Shown: positions 35,972 to 44,552, counted from the first letter of the stretch. The stretch: 64,000 nt of DNA from Streptomyces phaeolivaceus (GCF_009184865.1 NZ_CP045096.1:5580001-5644000); one strand, 5' to 3'. Program-made: numbers and translations. The notes: generated by a model from the letters alone, not told the origin.

Positions 35972-38608
35972 GTGGACGCCGAGCTGACCAACAGGAGCCG
36001 GGACGCGATCAACGCGGCCAGCAACCGTGCCGTGTCCGAGGGGCACGCCGACTTCACCCCCGCCCACCTGCTGCTGGCTCTGCTGCAGGGCCGAGGCCAA
36101 CAGACACCGGAGAACATCACCGATCTGCTCGTGGCCGTCGACGCCGACCAGGCGGCCGTACGCGCCGGCGCGGAGAAGGTCCTGTCCGGCCTGCCCAGCG
36201 TGACCGGCGCCACCGTGTCGCCGCCGCAGCCCAACCGCGAACTGCTGAGCGTGGTCGCCGCCGCCCAGGCCAAGGCGAAGGAACTGGGCGACGAGTACGT
36301 CTCCACCGAGCACCTCCTGATCGGTATCGCCGAGAAGGGCGGCCAGGCCGGGGACGTACTCTCCCGGCAGGGGGCGAACGCCAGGAAGTTGCAGGAGGCG
36401 TTCCAGCAGGCAAGGGGAGGACGCCGGGTGACCACAGCCGATCCGGAGGGGCAGTACAAGGCCCTGGAGAAGTTCGGGACCGACTTCACCGCCGCCGCGC
36501 GGGAGGGGAAGCTCGATCCCGTCATCGGCCGGGACCAGGAGATCCGGCGCGTGGTGCAGGTGCTCAGCCGCCGGACCAAGAACAACCCCGTCCTCATCGG
36601 TGAGCCCGGCGTCGGCAAGACCGCCGTCGTCGAGGGGCTCGCCCAGCGGATCGTGAAGGGCGATGTGCCCGAGTCGCTGAAGAACAAGCGGCTCGTCTCG
36701 CTCGACCTCGGCGCGATGGTCGCCGGGGCGAAGTACCGGGGCGAGTTCGAGGAGCGGCTGAAGACGGTCCTCGCCGAGATCAAGGACTCCGACGGCCGGA
36801 TCATCACCTTCATCGACGAGCTGCACACGGTCGTCGGCGCGGGCGCGGGCGGGGACTCCGCGATGGACGCCGGCAACATGCTGAAGCCGATGCTGGCCCG
36901 CGGCGAGCTGCGCATGGTCGGCGCCACGACGCTCGACGAGTACCGGGAGCGGATCGAGAAGGACCCGGCGCTGGAGCGCCGCTTCCAGCAGGTCCTGGTG
37001 GCGGAACCGACCGTCGAGGACACCATCGCGATCCTGCGCGGGCTCAAGGGCCGGTACGAGGCCCACCACAAGGTGGTGATCGCGGACGCGGCGCTGGTCG
37101 CCGCCGCCACCCTCTCCGACCGGTACATCACCTCCCGCTTCCTGCCCGACAAGGCCATCGACCTCGTCGACGAGTCGGCCTCCCGGCTCCGTATGGAGAT
37201 CGACTCCTCGCCCGTCGAGATCGACGAGCTCCAGCGGTCCGTGGACCGGCTCCGCATGGAGGAGATGGCCCTCGACAAGGAGACCGACGCCGCCTCCCGC
37301 GAGCGTCTGGAGAGGCTGCGCCGCGACCTCGCCAACAAGGAGGAGGACCTGCGCAACCTCACCGCCCGCTGGGAGAAGGAGAAGCAGTCCCTCAACGCCG
37401 TCGGTGAACTGAAGGAAAAACTCGACGAGTTGCGCGGCCAGGCCGAACGCGCCCAGCGCGACGGCGACTTCGACACCGCCTCCAAGCTCCTCTATGGCGA
37501 GATCCCCACCCTGGAAAGGGCGTTGGAGGAGGCATCCGAGGCCGAGGAGGAGGCCGCCGCGTCCAAGCACTCCAAGAACACCATGGTCAAGGACGAGGTC
37601 GGCGCCGACGACATCGCCGATGTCGTCGCCTCCTGGACCGGCATCCCCGCGGGCCGCCTCCTGGAGGGCGAGACCCAGAAGCTGCTCCGCATGGAGGACG
37701 AGCTGGGCCGCCGCCTGATCGGCCAGTCCGAGGCCGTACGCGCCGTGTCGGACGCCGTACGACGGTCCCGCGCGGGTATCGCCGACCCGGACCGCCCCAC
37801 CGGTTCCTTCCTCTTCCTGGGCCCCACGGGCGTCGGCAAGACGGAGCTGGCGAAGGCCCTGGCCGACTTCCTCTTCGACGACGAGCGGGCCATGATCCGC
37901 ATCGACATGTCGGAGTACAGCGAGAAGCACAGCGTGGCCCGACTGGTCGGCGCGCCCCCCGGCTACATCGGCTACGAGGAGGGCGGCCAGCTGACGGAGT
38001 CCGTCCGGCGCCGTCCCTACTCCGTCGTGCTGCTGGACGAGGTGGAGAAGGCGCACCCCGAGGTCTTCGACATCCTCCTCCAGGTCCTCGACGACGGCCG
38101 GCTCACGGACGGACAGGGCCGTACGGTCGACTTCCGCAACACGATCCTGATCCTCACCTCGAACCTGGGCAGCCAGTATCTGGTCGACCCGGTCACGAGC
38201 GCGGAGGAGAAGAAGCGGCAGGTCCTGGACGTGGTGCGGGCCTCCTTCAAGCCGGAGTTCGTGAACCGCCTGGACGACCTGGTGGTCTTCTCCGCCCTGG
38301 ACAAGGCGGAGCTGCGGCGGATCGCGGGGCTCCAGATCGACCGGCTCGCCAAGCGGCTCGCCGAGCGCCGCCTCACGCTGGAGATCACCCCCGAGGCCCT
38401 CACCTGGCTCGCCGACGAGGGCAACGATCCGGCCTACGGCGCCCGCCCCCTGCGCCGCCTCGTCCAGACCGCCATCGGCGACCGCCTCGCCAAGGAGATC
38501 CTCTCCGGCGAGGTCAAGGACGGCGACACGGTCCGCGTGGACGCGTTCGGGGAGGGGGAGGGGTTGATCGTGGGGCCGGTACCGCGGGCCTCCGGCAAGA
38601 CGCTCTGA
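35972..38608 (+). CDS. clpB: ATP-dependent disaggregase ClpB (Hsp100)
   Basis: The 878-residue AAA+ disaggregase works with DnaK/DnaJ/GrpE to extract polypeptides from aggregates. The N-domain (residues 1-145) has paired Clp-N repeats ([15 protein letters not shown] and [15 protein letters not shown]). D1 has Walker A GEPGVGKT and Walker [10 protein letters not shown]. The long middle coiled coil (about 400-530; [20 protein letters not shown]) is the ClpB-specific feature. D2 has [21 protein letters not shown] and the TSNLGSQY sensor. It starts at GTG 35972 with GGAGGG upstream. The HAIR site ties its expression to HspR at 16 kb. Confidence 0.97.
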   Translation: MDAELTNRSRDAINAASNRAVSEGHADFTPAHLLLALLQGRGQQTPENITDLLVAVDADQAAVRAGAEKVLSGLPSVTGATVSPPQPNRELLSVVAAAQAKAKELGDEYVSTEHLLIGIAEKGGQAGDVLSRQGANARKLQEAFQQARGGRRVTTADPEGQYKALEKFGTDFTAAAREGKLDPVIGRDQEIRRVVQVLSRRTKNNPVLIGEPGVGKTAVVEGLAQRIVKGDVPESLKNKRLVSLDLGAMVAGAKYRGEFEERLKTVLAEIKDSDGRIITFIDELHTVVGAGAGGDSAMDAGNMLKPMLARGELRMVGATTLDEYRERIEKDPALERRFQQVLVAEPTVEDTIAILRGLKGRYEAHHKVVIADAALVAAATLSDRYITSRFLPDKAIDLVDESASRLRMEIDSSPVEIDELQRSVDRLRMEEMALDKETDAASRERLERLRRDLANKEEDLRNLTARWEKEKQSLNAVGELKEKLDELRGQAERAQRDGDFDTASKLLYGEIPTLERALEEASEAEEEAAASKHSKNTMVKDEVGADDIADVVASWTGIPAGRLLEGETQKLLRMEDELGRRLIGQSEAVRAVSDAVRRSRAGIADPDRPTGSFLFLGPTGVGKTELAKALADFLFDDERAMIRIDMSEYSEKHSVARLVGAPPGYIGYEEGGQLTESVRRRPYSVVLLDEVEKAHPEVFDILLQVLDDGRLTDGQGRTVDFRNTILILTSNLGSQYLVDPVTSAEEKKRQVLDVVRASFKPEFVNRLDDLVVFSALDKAELRRIAGLQIDRLAKRLAERRLTLEITPEALTWLADEGNDPAYGARPLRRLVQTAIGDRLAKEILSGEVKDGDTVRVDAFGEGEGLIVGPVPRASGKTL

Positions 38609-38625
38609 TGTCGGCCGCGGGGGTC

Positions 38626-38690
38626 CGGTGGGGCTTCTCGCGCCGTTCCCCGCGCCCCTGAGAAGCAGGGCCTGCGGCACTTTCAGGGGG
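38626..38690. repeat. Interspersed GC-rich repeat, copy 1 (half element)
   Basis: GCTTCTCGCGCCGTTCCCCG followed by CGCCCCTGAGAAGC forms a stem of GCTTCTC/GAGAAGC. It shares the CGTTCCCCGCGCCCCT core with elements at 44.4 kb and 52.2 kb. It lies 18 bp after clpB and may act as its terminator. Confidence 0.75.
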
Positions 38691-38876
38691 CCCCGAATTC
38701 TCCCGCGGTCACCGATGTACGCCGGGATCGGGGGTACCCGAAAGGTTCCCGCCCACGCTCGTAGCTGAATCCCCCGGAGGATCCGGCCAAGGGCGACGAA
38801 CCGCGCGGGGCCGGGGTTGCCACCCCCCGCCCCGCATGGGGGAGGATGGCGGAATCCGTACGAAGGGAAAATCACG

Positions 38877-39455
38877 GTGAGCATCGACCCGTCCTCGATT
38901 CCGAACTTCGGGGGCCAGCCCGAGCCGCAGCCCCAAGGGCCGGCGGGCCCCGTCGTCCCGGATCAGGACCTCGTGAAGCAGCTCCTGGACCAGATGGAGC
39001 TGAAGTACGTCGTCGACGACGAGGGTGACCTCGCGGCGCCGTGGGAGGAATTCCGTACGTACTTCATGTTCCGTGGCGAGGGTGACCAGCAGGTCTTCTC
39101 GGTGCGCACGTTCTACGACCGTCCGCACCAGATCGACGAGAAGTCGGCCCTGCTGGAGACCATCGACGACTGGAACCGCCGCACCCTGTGGCCCAAGGTC
39201 TACAGCCACACCCACGACGACGGCACGGTCCGTCTCATCGGTGAGGCCCAGCTGCTGATCGGCACCGGCGTCAGCCTGGAGCACTTCGTCTCGTCGACGG
39301 TCAGCTGGGTGCGCGCCGCCATCGAGTTCGACAAGTGGCTCGTCGAGCAGCTCGGCCTGGCCGAGGACGTCGACGAGGCCGAGAAGCCCAAGGACGACAA
39401 GGGCGACGAGGGCGACGAAGGCACCACGGGTACGGGTGCCAAGGGCGACGAGTAG
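38877..39455 (+). CDS. YbjN domain-containing protein
   Basis: This 192-residue protein has a central YbjN fold (chaperone-like TTHA0068/CesT relatives): LLDQMELKYVVDDEGDLAAP, EFRTYFMFRGEGDQQVFSVR, WNRRTLWPKVYSHTHDDGTV and SLEHFVSSTVSWVRAAIEFD. The C-terminal 35 residues are a low-complexity acidic/Lys/Gly tail. Start GTG 38877 follows GAAGGGA by eight bases. It may bind type III-chaperone-like partners; no specific function is known. Confidence 0.88.
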   Translation: MSIDPSSIPNFGGQPEPQPQGPAGPVVPDQDLVKQLLDQMELKYVVDDEGDLAAPWEEFRTYFMFRGEGDQQVFSVRTFYDRPHQIDEKSALLETIDDWNRRTLWPKVYSHTHDDGTVRLIGEAQLLIGTGVSLEHFVSSTVSWVRAAIEFDKWLVEQLGLAEDVDEAEKPKDDKGDEGDEGTTGTGAKGDE

Positions 39456-39539
39456 CCGCCCCCGTACCCCCCCGGCACCCTCGCACCGCCTCCGTGGCCA
39501 CCGGCGGTCATCCGCCCCCGGTGGCCACGCCGAGCGGTG

Positions 39540-39971
39540 TCAGAACGCCGACTTCAGGCGCTTCGCCGCCTCCTCCAGCACCTCCGCGCGCTTGCAGAAC
39601 GCGAACCGTACGAACGGCGCGCCCGCCTCGCGGTGGTCGTAGAAGACCGCGTTCGGGATGGCCACCACGCCCGCGCGCTCGGGCAGGGCGCGGCAGAAGG
39701 CGAAGCCGTCGCTCTCTCCGAGGGGGCGGATATCGGTGGTGATGAAGTACGTGCCGGCGGGGCGGAAGACCTCGAAGCCCGCGTCCGCGAGGGCCGCCGC
39801 CAGCAGGTCGCGCTTGGCGCGCATGTCGGCTCGGAACTCGTCGAAGTACGAGTCGGGCAAACGCAGGGCCTCGGCCACGGCGTACTGGAAGGGCCCGGAG
39901 GCGACATACGTCAGGAACTGCTTGGCCGAGCGGACGGTGGCCACCAGCTTCGGGGCCGCTGTAACCCAGGC
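39540..39971 (-). pseudogene. Detached 3' fragment of an aminotransferase gene
   Basis: The last 140 or so codons of a class I aminotransferase remain: VATVRSAKQFLTYVASGPFQ, FRADMRAKRDLLAAALADAG, TYFITTDIRPLGESDGFAFC and PNAVFYDHREAGAPFVRFAF. The complete gene at 40722 has the same segments at roughly 80-90% amino-acid identity by eye. The PLP lysine and everything upstream are missing, and homology stops near 39971. It lies in the same orientation as the complete gene, with a toxin-antitoxin pair between them. Confidence 0.85.
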
Positions 39972-40051
39972 CACTCCGTGTTCACGCACCTGTTCGTGTG
40001 CTGCGCGGGTCAGGTTGCGAGAAGGGTGCTGTGCCCGACCCCCGAGGCCCG

Positions 40052-40312
40052 TCAGCTTTCGTAGTGGTAGCGGCACTGTGCGATCAGGACGCCGTCCTCG
40101 GTTGCCTTGTAGATCAGCCGGTGCTCGTCGTTGATGCGGCGCGACCAGTAGCCCTGGAAGCCGTGCTTGAGCGGTTCCGGTTTGCCGATGCCCTCGTTGC
40201 CGTTCCGCGTGATGTCCGCGATGAGCGTGTTGATGCGCTTAAGGATCTTCCGGTCCTGAAGCTGCCACCACAGGTAGTCCTCCCAGGCGCGGGAAGAGAA
40301 GGTGATCTTCAA
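40052..40312 (-). CDS. YoeB/Txe-family mRNA interferase toxin
   Basis: This 86-residue RelE-superfamily toxin starts at TTG 40312 (LKITFSSRAWEDYLWWQ). Hallmarks are the WEDYLWWQ helix, INTLIADITRNGNEGIGKPE, PLKHGFQGYWSRRINDEHRL (Glu/Arg catalytic region) and the C-terminal CRYHYES, with the His-Tyr active-site end. YoeB toxins cut mRNA in the ribosomal A site. It begins 11 bp after the antitoxin stop, the standard order for this family. Confidence 0.92.
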   Translation of the reverse strand: MKITFSSRAWEDYLWWQLQDRKILKRINTLIADITRNGNEGIGKPEPLKHGFQGYWSRRINDEHRLIYKATEDGVLIAQCRYHYES

Positions 40313-40322
40313 CTCGCGGCAC

Positions 40323-40580
40323 CTATTCGTCGGTCGCCAGCTCACGCACGGTGCCGCCGCCGCTTTCCAGCTCGTCGATGGACGCGAGCAGGCGCCGGGC
40401 GTTGGCCGGACTGCGCAGCAGATACGCCGTCTCCTTCAGGGACTCGTAGTCCTCAAGGGAGACGATGACGACCGGCTCATGTCCGGCCCGGGTGATGACG
40501 ACCTCTTCGCGGTCGTCGGTGACGGAGTTGAGCACCTCGGCGTACCGCGCACGCGACTCCGAATACGTCATGGTCTTCAC
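40323..40580 (-). CDS. YefM/Phd-family antitoxin
   Basis: This 85-residue antitoxin uses GTG 40580, six bases after AAGGAGGG. The DNA-binding N-terminal half is MTYSESRARYAEVLNSVTDD, then EEVVITRAGHEPVVIVSLED and YESLKETAYLLRSPANA. The C-terminal acidic segment (LLASIDELESGGGTVRELAT) should wrap the toxin. It neutralises the downstream YoeB-like toxin and represses the pair through the dyad at 40598. Confidence 0.93.
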   Translation of the reverse strand: MKTMTYSESRARYAEVLNSVTDDREEVVITRAGHEPVVIVSLEDYESLKETAYLLRSPANARRLLASIDELESGGGTVRELATDE

Positions 40581-40597
40581 AGTCGACCCTCCTTTCA

Positions 40598-40615
40598 CGT
40601 ACAGAAAATTGTACG
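40598..40615. promoter_or_regulatory. Operator dyad CGTACA-N6-TGTACG of the toxin-antitoxin pair
   Basis: A perfect 6-bp inverted repeat with an AT-rich spacer lies 18 bp before the antitoxin start. Its GTACA/TGTAC arms match the TGTACA core established for YefM-YoeB autorepression in E. coli. Confidence 0.75.
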
Positions 40616-40721
40616 TCCGTCCCTGTCGGTGCGGCAAGCGCCGAAATGACGGCCCGCGGCGCGAAAGCGCCGACCGGGCGAGGCGCGGCCGTCGCGTCGA
40701 CAAGTCCCGCAGGGGGGGCGG

Positions 40722-41966
40722 TCAGTGCGCGAATGCCTTGCGGAGCCGTTCCGCCGCGTCTGTCAGCACCTCGGTGCGCTTGCAGAACGCGAACCGCACG
40801 AACGGGGCGCCGGCCTCGCGGTGGTCGTAGAAGACCGCGTTCGGGATGGCGACGACGCCCGCGCGCTCGGGCAGCGAACGGCAGAAGGCGAAGCCGTCGC
40901 TCTCTCCGAGGGGGCGGATATCGGTGGTGATGAAGTACGTGCCCGCCGACCGGAACACCTCGAAGCCCGCCTCCGTGAGCCCGGTGGCGAGCAGATCCCG
41001 CTTCGCCCGCATACCCGCGCGGAACTCCTCGAAGTACGTGTCCGGCAGCGCGAGCGCCTCGGCGACGGCGTACTGGAACGGCCCCGATGACACGTACGTC
41101 AGGAACTGCTTGGCGGAACGGACGGCGGTCACCAGTTCCGCGGTTCCGGTAACCCAGCCCACCTTCCACCCGGTGAACGAGAACGTCTTGCCCGCCGACC
41201 CGATGGTCACGGTCCGCTCCCGCATCCCGGGGAAGGCCGCCAGCGGCAGATGCTCGGCGTCGTCGAAGACCAGGTGCTCGTACACCTCGTCCGTCACCAC
41301 CAGCAGATCCCGCTCCACCGCCAGCTCGGCGATCGCCGTCAGCTCCGCACGGGTGAGGACCGTGCCGGTGGGGTTGTGCGGGGTGTTGATCAGCAGCAGC
41401 CGCGTCCGGTCGGTGACCGCGTCCCGCAGCTCGTCGAGGTCCAGCCGGAAACGCCGGTCCGTGACTCCCTCGCCGGTCTCCTCGGACGGCCGCAGCGTCA
41501 CCGGTACGCGCGTCCCGCCCGCCATGGCGATGCAGGCCGCGTACGAGTCGTAGTACGGCTCCAGGGCGACCACCTCGTCGCCGGGCTCCAGCAGACCGAG
41601 CAGGGCCGCCGCGATGGCCTCCGTGGCGCCCGCCGTGACCAGTACCTCCGTGTCCGGGTCGAACGTCAGCCCGTACCGCCGTCGCTGGTGCTCGACGATC
41701 GCGGCGCGCAGCTCGGGGACGCCAGGACCCGGCGGGTACTGGTTGCCCCGGCCGTCCCGCAGCGCCCGTACGGCGGCCTCGCGGATCTCCTCGGGGCCGT
41801 CGGTGTCGGGGAAGCCCTGGCCCAGGTTGATCGATCCGGTCTTCAGGGCGAGCGCCGACATCTCGGCGAAGATCGTCGTCCCGAACTCGGCGAGCCGCCG
41901 GTTGAGCGGAGGACGCGGGGTCCGAGGGGGCTGGGCGGGGCTTGCGCTGGAGGTCATGGCCGTCAT
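40722..41966 (-). CDS. Pyridoxal-phosphate aminotransferase class I, DapC-like
   Basis: This 414-residue fold-type I aminotransferase has SINLGQGFPDTDGPEEIREA near the N-terminus, VLVTAGATEAIAAALLGLLE, LLLINTPHNPTGTVLTRAEL, VVTDEVYEHLVFDDA, and the PLP-binding lysine in TIGSAGKTFSFTGWKVGWVT. The closest functional group is N-succinyldiaminopimelate aminotransferase (lysine and peptidoglycan precursor pathway), but kynurenine or methionine aminotransferases look alike. ATG 41966 or 41957 may be the start. It converges with nothing; a copy of its 3' end lies beyond the toxin-antitoxin pair. Confidence 0.85.
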   Translation of the reverse strand: MTAMTSSASPAQPPRTPRPPLNRRLAEFGTTIFAEMSALALKTGSINLGQGFPDTDGPEEIREAAVRALRDGRGNQYPPGPGVPELRAAIVEHQRRRYGLTFDPDTEVLVTAGATEAIAAALLGLLEPGDEVVALEPYYDSYAACIAMAGGTRVPVTLRPSEETGEGVTDRRFRLDLDELRDAVTDRTRLLLINTPHNPTGTVLTRAELTAIAELAVERDLLVVTDEVYEHLVFDDAEHLPLAAFPGMRERTVTIGSAGKTFSFTGWKVGWVTGTAELVTAVRSAKQFLTYVSSGPFQYAVAEALALPDTYFEEFRAGMRAKRDLLATGLTEAGFEVFRSAGTYFITTDIRPLGESDGFAFCRSLPERAGVVAIPNAVFYDHREAGAPFVRFAFCKRTEVLTDAAERLRKAFAH

Positions 41967-41982
41967 CCTGCGCCGAACCTCT

Positions 41983-42012
41983 GGACTTCCTCAACTCCGC
42001 TTTGAGCGGTGA
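41983..42012. promoter_or_regulatory. Dyad element CTCAA-N7-TTGAG, copy 1
   Basis: CCTCAA-N7-TTGAGC with GGACTT on its left flank. It is the first of three copies, each upstream of a Gly/Cys-rich gene. This copy lies between the divergent aminotransferase and the first of those genes, and lacks the right GTCC arm seen in copies 2 and 3. Confidence 0.7.
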
Positions 42013-42085
42013 GACGGCAGGGGATCACCACGTCACGCACGGCCCACGGGGGGTCTGCACGGGGGAACGAGAGGCAGGTGCCGCC

Positions 42086-42334
42086 ATGGAGTTCTTCTTC
42101 ATCCTGATGGGTGCGGTCGCCCTGATCAGCATCGTCTGGGGGCTCGGCCGCGGCTCGCGGCGGGGCCGCAGGCGCTCGCACAGCTGGTGGGCGGAGAGCG
42201 GGTCGTCGCACCGGAGCGGCGGATGGTGGTCCTGCGGCGGGGGCTCGTCCTGTGGCGGCGGTTCCTCCTGCGGAGGAGGCGGCGGAGGCGGCGGCGGGGG
42301 CGGCGGCGGGGGCGGGTGCGGCGGCGGAAGCTGA
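42086..42334 (+). CDS. Gly/Cys-rich single-TM small protein, paralogue 1
   Basis: This 82-residue protein has an N-terminal helix EFFFILMGAVALISIVWGLG, a basic stretch (RGSRRGRRRSHSWW) and a C-terminal tail made of CGGGSSCGGG units followed by 15 glycines and CGGGS. The positive-inside rule puts the Arg cluster and the Cys tail in the cytoplasm. The five cysteines could bind metal or form disulfides. I recognise no named family. It is the first of three tandem paralogues, each with the same upstream dyad. Confidence 0.75.
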   Translation: MEFFFILMGAVALISIVWGLGRGSRRGRRRSHSWWAESGSSHRSGGWWSCGGGSSCGGGSSCGGGGGGGGGGGGGGGCGGGS

Positions 42335-42354
42335 CCGCGCGAGACGCAGGCTCT

Positions 42355-42384
42355 GGACTTGCTCAATTCTGCTTTGAGCGGTCC
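42355..42384. promoter_or_regulatory. Dyad element GGAC-TT-GCTCAA-N7-TTGAGC-G-GTCC, copy 2
   Basis: Inner arms GCTCAA/TTGAGC are perfect, and outer arms GGAC/GTCC extend the symmetry to 30 bp. A small hairpin GCGGGG-GCAT-CCCCGC (42388-42403) follows directly. The arrangement is repeated almost exactly in copy 3. Confidence 0.75.
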
Positions 42385-42479
42385 GCGGCGGGGGCATCCC
42401 CGCGACACGCAGTGAGCGAGGCACCCACGGGGGGCGCTTCGGGGGACACAGGCGCGGAAGAGAAGAGGGGAGGCGGGCC

Positions 42480-42689
42480 ATGACAGAGATCGTCGTCATC
42501 GGGGTGCTCGTCGTTGTCGGACTGGTCATCGTCGCCGCGGTCGTCAGGAACTCCCGGCGTCGGGGACGGCGGGGCAGCTGGTGGGCGGGCGGCGGAGGTT
42601 CGTCCGGGGCCGGCGGATCGTGCGGGAGCGGGTCGTCGTGCGGCGGCGGATCCTCCTGTGGTGGTGGTGGCTGCGGCGGCGGGAGCTGA
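42480..42689 (+). CDS. Gly/Cys-rich single-TM small protein, paralogue 2
   Basis: This 69-residue protein has a TM helix EIVVIGVLVVVGLVIVAAVV, the basic segment RNSRRRGRRGSWWAG, then GSSGAGGSCGSGSSCGGG, SSCGGGGCGGGS. Order and composition match paralogue 1, including the Trp pair after the Arg cluster. GAGGCGGGCC precedes the ATG. Confidence 0.75.
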   Translation: MTEIVVIGVLVVVGLVIVAAVVRNSRRRGRRGSWWAGGGGSSGAGGSCGSGSSCGGGSSCGGGGCGGGS

Positions 42690-42765
42690 CCGTCCGCCGT
42701 GGCGCTCCGCGCACCGGTGGCAGGGCACTCCGCATCGGCGAGCGCATGCGCGACAGGCAGGTTCC

Positions 42766-42795
42766 GGACTTGCTCGAATCGGCTTTGAGCGGTCC
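42766..42795. promoter_or_regulatory. Dyad element GGAC-TT-GCTCGA-N7-TTGAGC-G-GTCC, copy 3
   Basis: Same as copy 2 with one inner-arm change (GCTCGA). The downstream hairpin GCGGGG-GCAT-CCCCGC recurs at 42799-42814, and the conserved leader GCCCACGGGGGG continues to the next gene. Confidence 0.75.
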
Positions 42796-42886
42796 GCGGC
42801 GGGGGCATCCCCGCGACACGTAGGTGAGCGAGGCGCCCACGGGGGGTCGCTTCGGGGGACTCGGAGAAAGAGGGGAGGGTGGCGCC

Positions 42887-43294
42887 ATGAACGTACCCGT
42901 GTTGATCGGCATCATCCTGGTGGCGGTCGTCGGTCTCACGACGGTGGTCGGTGTCATCAGCAACCACAGGAGGAACGCGGTGCGGACGGCCGCACGCCGC
43001 CGCTCGTCGGGAGGCCGCGGCAGCGGCGGCAGCGCGCACCGGAGCAACCGGGGCAGCAGCGCCTCCGACAACAGCGGTTCCGAAAGCAGCTGGTGGGCGC
43101 TCGGGGCGACGGCCGGGATCGGGGACAGCGGCTCGTCCTCCTCGTCGAACGACGACCGGGGTCCGTCGTCCGGGGGCGGCGGCTCGTCCTGCGGCAGCGG
43201 CGGCTCCTCGTCGTGCGGCAGCAGCAGTGGTTCGTCCTGCGGGGGCGGGTCCTCCTGCGGAGGCGGCGGGGGCGGATGCGGTGGAGGCAGCTGA
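42887..43294 (+). CDS. Gly/Ser/Cys-rich single-TM small protein, paralogue 3
   Basis: This 135-residue protein has a TM helix VPVLIGIILVAVVGLTTVVG followed by NHRRNAVRTAARRR, a long Ser/Gly-rich linker including SSWWALGATAG, and the same Cys-containing end (GGGSSCGSGG, SSGSSCGGGSSCGGG, CGGGS). It is the longest of the trio, expanded in the linker. AGAGGGGAGGG precedes the ATG. A strong terminator follows. Confidence 0.75.
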   Translation: MNVPVLIGIILVAVVGLTTVVGVISNHRRNAVRTAARRRSSGGRGSGGSAHRSNRGSSASDNSGSESSWWALGATAGIGDSGSSSSSNDDRGPSSGGGGSSCGSGGSSSCGSSSGSSCGGGSSCGGGGGGCGGGS

Positions 43295-43319
43295 CACGGG
43301 GCAGCTGAGCTTCACGACA

Positions 43320-43360
43320 CGAGCGCCCGCCGGGAAGCCCGACTTCCCGGCGGGCGCTCG
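43320..43360 (+). terminator. 18-bp hairpin ending the Gly/Cys-rich gene row
   Basis: CGAGCGCCCGCCGGGAAG and its exact complement flank a 5-base loop, 25 bp past the last stop. Confidence 0.88.
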
Positions 43361-43788
43361 CGTGTGTACTGCTCCTCGGATCGGGCAGGCGCACAGGTGT
43401 GGCTTCTGTTCACGCCTGAGTACGCCGGGTAGGCCCGGTTGTCCGGTGAGCGCTCCCCGGAGTCCGCGCGCCTGGTTCGACGGGCGCGTGGGGAGTGTGT
43501 CGCCCGACGGGGCGTACGCCCGGTTGAACAGTTGAGCTGGGCTGCCCTCGGGGGGATGGAAAGCACGTCAAGTTGGGTAAAAACGCTGTGGTGGCGCCAC
43601 AGTTCATGATTCCCTATAAATCGCCAACGCAGCCCCCGGACGTCCCTCCCGGCAGGCCTGACACGGCTGACCGGACCGACTGGGACGTCGTCCTCACCCG
43701 ACCTGGCTGACCGGGCCCCATCTCCCGGTGCCGACCGGGGTGCGCCGGACCCACTCCTCTTCTCTTTGCGTCGCTGCGGAGCCGACCC
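43361..43788. other. Gene-free stretch with candidate promoter and dyad for the DUF2617 gene
   Basis: I see no coding sequence in these 430 bases. The dyad CTGTGG-N5-CCACAG (43586-43602) and a TATAAA box (43615-43620) lie in an AT-richer patch about 175 bp before the DUF2617 start. A convincing -35 is missing, so an alternative sigma factor or an activator at the dyad is possible. Confidence 0.4.
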
Positions 43789-44310
43789 ATGCTCACGACC
43801 CTGAACACCGCCTACACCGACACGCGCGCGGCAGACCTCGCCTGGGCCCTGGGGCGTGAACCGCTGCCCGCGCTCGCCACGCTCGACCTCGAACTCACGG
43901 GTGCGAAGCTGCAGTTGAGACTGCTCGGCGCGTCCCACCAGGTACTCCTGGAGGAGGAGCAGGGCAGCCACTGTTCGGAGACGGTCGCCTGCATCCCCGG
44001 GTCCAGCACGCCCCTGCCGCTCGGCGTCGCCAAACGCGTGGGCGACTGGGAGTACGAATTCGCCGCTCGCGTCGAGGTCCTGTCCCCCGGGTCCTTCGCC
44101 GGCCGCGCCCAGGAACTGCTGGCCCTCGTCTCCGACCACCCCCATGGTCTGGCCGGCGTCTTCCCCGGCAGCCCGCACGCCTTCACGGCGATGCTCGCGC
44201 AGCGGCACGAGGGGCAGGTGCACTGGCGCACCTGGCACGCGTACCCCCAGGACGGACAACTGGTCGCCACGAGAACGAGGGTGGGGGTGAGGGTGGCGGT
44301 GACGTTGTGA
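43789..44310 (+). CDS. DUF2617 family protein
   Basis: This 173-residue actinobacterial protein contains TLNTAYTDTRAADLAWALGR, PALATLDLELTGAKLQLRLL, CSETVACIPGSSTPLPLGVA, DWEYEFAARVEVLSPGSFAG and QVHWRTWHAYPQDGQLVATR. These are the highly conserved blocks I know from DUF2617. There are no catalytic clues. A long inverted repeat begins immediately after the stop. Confidence 0.9.
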   Translation: MLTTLNTAYTDTRAADLAWALGREPLPALATLDLELTGAKLQLRLLGASHQVLLEEEQGSHCSETVACIPGSSTPLPLGVAKRVGDWEYEFAARVEVLSPGSFAGRAQELLALVSDHPHGLAGVFPGSPHAFTAMLAQRHEGQVHWRTWHAYPQDGQLVATRTRVGVRVAVTL

Positions 44311-44552
44311 GGGGTGCCTAGTAGCTCGGGGGTTCGGGTGCGTCGGCGGGTGCGGGTGAGTGGGGGTTTCTCGCGCGGTTCCCCGCGCCCCTGAAAAGCA
44401 GGGGCTGCGCCCCTTGCTTTTCAACCCGCCGCAGACCGCCTCTCAGGGCCGAGGGGGCCTGGTCTTTCAGGGGCGCGGGGAACTGCGCGGCCAGCCCCCA
44501 CCGGACCCGCACCCGCCGACGCACCCGAACCCCCGAGCTATTAGGCACCCCG
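44311..44552. repeat. Interspersed GC-rich repeat, copy 2 (240-bp palindromic pair)
   Basis: Left arm (44311-44400) and right arm (44464-44552) are near-complementary over about 85 bp. They include CGCGCGGTTCCCCGCGCCCC on one side and its complement on the other, and GAGCTATTAGGCACC mirroring GGTGCCTAGTAGCTC. The centre holds a smaller hairpin AAGCAGGGG-CCCCTTGCTT. It can fold into a long cruciform or a strong terminator. Confidence 0.85.

Noticed and set aside
35844..38884. Minus-strand frame running through clpB
   Set aside because: It is the antisense of clpB; only the last 137 codons (PPOX-fold protein, from GTG 35842) are real.
41963..43315. Minus-strand Pro-rich frame opposite the Gly/Cys-rich genes
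   Set aside because: Pro-rich sequence is the complement of Gly-rich codons; no start signal or family features were found.
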